Positions 59,583 through 64,000 of a DNA stretch of 64,000 nt are shown here, piece by piece. Made by a program: the position numbers and the translations under genes. The notes beneath the pieces are model-generated. The model was not told where the DNA came from. It saw nothing but the letters and a program-made list of their open reading frames with translations, and ran no database searches. The stretch's first letter is position 1, and the number at the start of each line of letters is the position of its first letter. The DNA comes from Trichosphaerium sp. ATCC 40318 (taxonomy: Eukaryota; Discosea; Flabellinia; Trichosidae): contig JALMLS010000466.1 in NCBI GenBank assembly GCA_038496445.1, positions 372,001 through 436,000 of the forward strand, given 5' to 3'.

Positions 59583-61107
59583 ATGAAAACTTCCTTTGTG
59601 CGCAAAGGCTCTACACGTAAACGGTTGCTACCGCCTCAAGGTACCAGGCCTTCAACACATAATGGACAGTTATTAATCTCCTCGGGATTGAGCGATTTGG
59701 ATAGTACGAGCGTGTTCACAGCTTGCGCTAACTGCGGTAGGCATAATTGTGGGTGGTTTCGCCGTTGGTACACTAATACTCGTGGAAGAAGATCACTACT
59801 CCTCGTACGTGTTAAATTTAGCGTTGTGAACCCGTTTGTGCAGCAGTTATAACCACTTTAGTTATTATGACTACATAGCAAGGTATTTCCTTGCTGAAGG
59901 CGCAGCCAACGCACACACGCTATGTTTAGCCTCTACTACTTCAAGTAATACAAAATTCGTGAAAACCATACCGCGTGTTGTAAGCGCACCTAGTGGTGCT
60001 GCTGAACACAATAAGCAACAAGGTGCTACAAACAAGGTAACTTTGACCGTTATTTTAATGTAAATCCATAAACCGTTATTAGGACTTAAAAATCGCATGG
60101 CAATACGGAAAATACCTCAACCAAGAGCGAGACTACAAAAAACTTTCATCACAATCAAGTACACCAAAAAACGCCCAAAATGAACATTTAATAATGTTTC
60201 CTTTAGATCTAAGCTCTAAAAATTGGTGCCACACATTTGATGTAAGTAAACCAGTAAAACCGGAGGATATTGAGCGTCTGGACGTAACAGACTTGGACTT
60301 CTCTCATTTGAACGATTTTCAAGCAAAATGTCAGGCATTGTACACAACTTTGAGTAAAATGATCTACGAAAGAAATCAGTACGTCACTTATGTCTACCTT
60401 GTATACAAGGTCTATCTCAACGCTCGACCCTGACGTCATTGAAGGGAAATGGTAAAAACAAAGAAAGGCGTAATTTTGCGCATATTAATTAGATCTTTTG
60501 GATCAGCGGCATGGGGCGATGTCAATAAGGTTCGTCTTTGACATTTGATTTATTCGATTTTTTTGACATGTTGTAGACAAATATTTTTTTGACGTTCCTA
60601 CACGCGTTGCGTGGACTATTACGGTCTTCATTAGCTGTGTGTATGATCACACTACCTGCACACGCTTTTAAACGTTCTCTTAACGTAAAAATTGGTCACC
60701 TAGCTGACTACATTTTCACAATGCAAGCTTTCAATGGTACGCAATGTGTCACTTTTTTTTGCTCCAGAAATCCCTTTTTTTTCTGAACACCTACTCACAC
60801 TACGCGCGTAGACTCCTCAGATGAGACAGGAGCGGCATTCAAAGACTTTGATGGACTATTTCATATAAAAAAGTTGCCGTATTTGAATTCACTTACAAAT
60901 GCAATGCCACGCTCTCCTAGCTTTACATTTAAGTTACAACGTAAAAAGTTGTCTATAGAGACTATTCATCTACCACCAGAGGATTTTAGAACAACAAGTG
61001 CTGATAACAGCAAAGAGTCAAAATCAGAAAAAGCTCGTGGCCAACGCAATACAAAGAGCGTACAGTGCCAGCCTGGACCAGAACAGAATAAATTGTTGGA
61101 GTTTTAA
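59583..61107 (+). CDS. ELP4: Elongator complex protein 4
   Basis: From ATG 59583 to TAA 61105-61107 over about nine exons. The RecA-like fold of ELP4 is recognisable: 'LLISSGLSDLDS', 'GGFAVGTLILVEEDHYSS', 'YYDYIARYFLAEGAANAHT', 'LKIAWQYGKYL' (after the 60070 junction), 'ILIRSFGSAAWGDV', 'LLRSSLAVCMITLPAHAF' and 'DFDGLFHIKKLPYLNSL'. ELP4 forms a hexamer with ELP5 and ELP6 that binds tRNA in the Elongator complex, which modifies wobble uridines. As in the family, the Walker A motif is degenerate. The basic, Ser-rich C terminus is unremarkable. The start was chosen because the next exon continues the frame through a phase-1 intron at 59641. Confidence 0.88.
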
Positions 61108-61219
61108 CAATGTATTTAACAATAATAACAGGAGGGGGGTTTGTATCGATGTGATAGTAGAATGTGTACGGCGTAAGCAAGATTTTTCTTGTTTCTTTTT
61201 TTTTTTTTTTGTTATGGGT

Positions 61220-61735
61220 TTAGTAAATCGTATAATGACTAGTTGACGTTAACAATGCTATATTTCTTATCATTGAGCGTACCCATTTTGAGAAGTATGC
61301 AGGTCTTCGGACGTTATTCGGCTCTGGCATGTAGCTTAAGTCCAAGTCTGCTTCACCACTGACGACAGGATCTAAGAACTTCTCCATGTCGACTGAGTAA
61401 GGCTCAGAGCCTTCTAGTTCAATTGCATGTCCAAGATATTTTTCTATGCATGCTTTTAACCCACGGATGCTCCTGCCACATTGTATATTATCGTAGCGCT
61501 CTTGGTAGCACATGTTATAGTCCAGAAACTCCCTTGCGCAATGTCCAGCATCAATCGTGTCAATTAACAGCCTTCTGTTTACTACGATGTTTGATTGGCG
61601 CGGGTGTCTGTGATAACCGCCTTTAGGGTCACTAAAACGGGGGCCATCCTTGAAAAAACCTCCAGGGTTTGAATCTTCAAGTGGTAGGCTGTCCTGGTAT
61701 GCTACTCTCTCTTCTAATGATGCAGCAGCACCCAT
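61220..61735 (-). CDS. Twin CX9C protein
   Basis: Read from ATG 61735 to a stop at 61220, 171 residues if unspliced. A CHCH fold is present: 'C-AREFLDYNM-C' and 'C-GRSIRGLKA-C' are two CX9C pairs spaced by nine residues, forming the twin-CX9C helix hairpin of proteins oxidised by Mia40 in the mitochondrial intermembrane space. The N terminus MGAAAS fits an N-myristoylation site, a combination also known for the complex I subunit NDUFB7 and some MICOS subunits, but the overall sequence does not let me assign it. The last residues may come from a short second exon after 'YFSKW' (61277), because a GTACGC donor lies there. Confidence 0.7.
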   Translation of the reverse strand: MGAAASLEERVAYQDSLPLEDSNPGGFFKDGPRFSDPKGGYHRHPRQSNIVVNRRLLIDTIDAGHCAREFLDYNMCYQERYDNIQCGRSIRGLKACIEKYLGHAIELEGSEPYSVDMEKFLDPVVSGEADLDLSYMPEPNNVRRPAYFSKWVRSMIRNIALLTSTSHYTIY

Positions 61736-61880
61736 TTGGCTAAATTAGCTTTTAATTTATATTCGTGACAACGCCTGAGCGTATACGAGTCAAATCTCTT
61801 GTTGAGCTTACAGCAGAAATTGTCAAGTTTAAGTTGCATAGTTTAAGGCAATTTGCAGTACACAGCTATTATTTTTTGGC

Positions 61881-64000
61881 ATGAATGTATTAAAGCGTTA
61901 TGAGGATTACCACCGATGGTCGGTAGCAGGTACATAACCATGTTCATCTTTTTCAGCAGTCACTAAGCCGTGTAATAGACTGTGAGCGTAAGCTTCAAAC
62001 TGACGTGACACTGGGTTTAACAGCGTCAGTGAGGGCAAATCGGTTAATACGTTTTGGAGAGGTTTAGTTGAATAATAAAATAATACCCAATTCTTACTTA
62101 CTACCCCAAGAACGAAACAACGCCTCCTGCAATTTCAGAGTGGAACATTACCCGAGTTTGCAAGGTATGGGTAAACCCAAGGTGGACACGTGTTCATTAC
62201 AAACCAGGCATTTCTTCCGAGTATATGGTTGTCCTCATGTGCTATCATACTTTCGAGTATTTATCCTCTTGCAGCACCCATAAGCGCACGTGTTGACAAA
62301 AAACGAAAGAATTTTGTTTTGTTATTATTTGGTTTCTCTAATCGTCTATCAAGATTATTATCGTTGCAATTACCGTTATAACTGCCATTGAGAACTGTTA
62401 CTTTGGCAAAAAGGATAGCCAGGTAGGCAATCTCACTGTAGTTACGGTCATCGTGACTGTTGAGGTATTGTTTGGTAACATTTTTTTGTGCTAGTGCCGC
62501 TATACTGTTGAACGCAAAGCAACCGTTGTTGTTAATGGAATGGAGGTTATAGATGATGTGAGAAACTTGGTGCCTGGCGATATTGTCAGAATTAGTATTG
62601 GTGATTACATACCTGCAGATGTACGCCTAGTAGACACTAATGTATTCTCTACGCACTTGATCTACAGCTACAAAGATTCACAGCGTCGGTGTAATGATTG
62701 CGTTTCTGGACAAGAAGATATAGAGGATGCACTTAATGTTGCATTTTGTGCATCACTAGCAATAGAGGGTACAGCGACAGGTACTGTTTTATGTCTTTAC
62801 TTTTATTATCTGCATTTTCTGTGACTGTTGTAAGGTGTTGTTGTGAATACAGGCAAAAATACATGTAAGTTTCCATTCCTCTGGTGCCACGTCTTTTTAA
62901 CACTAGTGCTCTTAGGGATTTACAAGAAATCTGCGAAGAATTTGAAGAAAAAAATTCAAACAAGAAAACAGGTCTAGTTTTTTAGGTTCTTACGTCGTTA
63001 CCTGACATACCATGTTAGCTGATATTGGAGAGAATCCAAAATCTGGAAGGAATATTATTTGTTATATTGTTCACGTTGTCCAGTTTCTTGTCAGTATTCG
63101 TGCATGTAGATGGCATATTCTTCTTTGCGGGACTTCTGTTACTAGGTTGCTCTGTTATTGCGTTTTTCTTTGGTTTCTTACCAGCCTTTAGCACCTGAGA
63201 TGCTCAAACTAGTCATTTGGGTTGCTCTGAGATACTCGATATATCGAGTGAGCAGCAATGCTGAAGTCAAAGTACAATATGCGTCTGTTTAAGCGAGCCT
63301 AATAGATTCTCATAGAGTGTACAAGCTATTGAACATCTTGGTACCACTTTAATTCACACTTTGACTTTTGTGGTTTAATGCTATGCTTTAGCCAATGTTA
63401 CTGCTATTTGTATTGATAGATGTTGTATGTAATAACTATTGATATCATTGCTTTAACACTGTCTTTAGCATTAATACAAGGAACATGGTATGATATTATC
63501 AAAAAAGAACTTAAAGAAATTGTAAAGTTGTTTTAGCCCTGTGGTTGTTGGGATTTGGTGTGATGGCAGAGTATGGGATATAAATGATGGAATAATAGGA
63601 TCATATATTGGAAATTCTGTACATTCTTCACACATTCGAGAGTACAACTGACACCTAAACTAGTCGTTTCACATGCTCATAAACGCTTCTTTGCTACTTT
63701 CTCGACAAAGGTTTGGATTGCTTAGAGATGACGCTATCGAAAACTTTGCTCGAGAAACACAGGTTGACTTATGTGAGACGAATTCGAGGATTATTTATTC
63801 TAATCAAAACAAGAATTTCTCAGTAAGTTGTCCAGATGGTCTATTTTTTAATATCCACGTGATATTTATTTTTAGCTTTGTGTATTTAAGGAGGATGTAA
63901 AAGGTGTTACCACATTATCAGTTATTGTCAAAGGTCCACCGCTGATGTTGATTGATATGTGTGATAAGTTTGTCAAGGATGGACTTGAGATACATTTCAA
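61881..64000 (+). CDS. P-type ATPase-like protein lacking catalytic motifs, partial
   Basis: Begins at ATG 61881 (MNVLKRYEDYHRW) and runs off the right edge. The order follows Na,K-type P2 ATPases: an N-terminal 'DVTLGLTASVRANRLIRFGEN', membrane segments near 62340-62390, the actuator part 'VVNGMEVIDDVRNLVPGDIV' then 'IPADVRLVDTN', 'EDALNVAFCASLAIEGTATG', more membrane segments (63040-63190), 'VQAIEHLG', and the nucleotide-domain strand 'SVIVKGPPLMLIDMC'. The TGES dephosphorylation loop is replaced by 'DSQRRCND', and the DKTGT phosphorylation loop by 'CIDRSLIQGTW' (or CIDRCCM with other splicing); KGAPE reads KGPPL. The homologous frame stays open across many exons, so this may be an inactive paralogue rather than a dead gene, but splicing is uncertain. 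Confidence 0.6.

Overview
This window is nuclear DNA of a unicellular (protist-like) eukaryote, AT-rich and gene-dense. The evidence is many short introns (mostly 30-120 nt, usually GTACGT/GTAAGT at the 5' end and TAG at the 3' end), single-gene transcription on both strands, and purely eukaryotic proteins: a Rab5-type GTPase, GRASP, EMC6, ELP4, RFC1, ArfGAP, filamin repeats and CLU domains. I cannot name the lineage from sequence alone. Reeler and ependymin-like secreted proteins and filamin repeats would suit an amoeboid or holozoan-type protist, but this is inference. Gene models were spliced by eye using reading frame and phase; start codons and small exons are the least certain parts.

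Layout. 1-5.2 kb: the 5' end of a possible SNARE-like gene, an ependymin-like secreted protein and a large Reeler plus LPMO-like secreted gene. 7-11.2 kb: a tandem array of trypsin-like serine proteases (two intact copies, one decayed copy between them) with a palindromic miniature element inserted upstream of one copy. 11.2-12.9 kb: repeat-rich sequence without clear genes. 13-14.2 kb: an intronless F-box/LRR gene. 14.3-25.9 kb: two divergently transcribed CLU-domain genes that share a CLU plus TPR-like core; one ends in leucine-rich repeats, the other in an AGC-type pseudokinase. 26.4-27.7 kb: an ArfGAP. 28.5-34.1 kb: two tandem receptor-like genes (PA-like ectodomain plus seven membrane segments), the second apparently broken, separated by a foldback element and a hAT-like non-autonomous element. 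34.8-36.2 kb: a second F-box/LRR gene.

36.7-64 kb is denser and mostly housekeeping: threonine synthase, a Sel1-repeat protein, an F-box plus YwqK/MORN-like repeat protein, EMC6, GRASP, Rab5, a filamin-repeat protein, a BCS1-like AAA ATPase, RFC1, a protein built from six identical-length repeat exons, ELP4, a twin-CX9C protein and the first part of a P-type-ATPase-like gene that has lost catalytic motifs.

Themes. Secretory and membrane traffic functions recur (Rab5, GRASP, ArfGAP, EMC6). Three F-box/repeat genes resemble in architecture families abundant in giant DNA viruses of protists, and two of them lack introns in an otherwise intron-dense region, suggesting possible gene exchange. Local duplication is frequent at gene level (proteases, receptors, CLU genes) and exon level (the 114-nt repeat exons). 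The palindrome CACGTG is strongly over-represented across the window.
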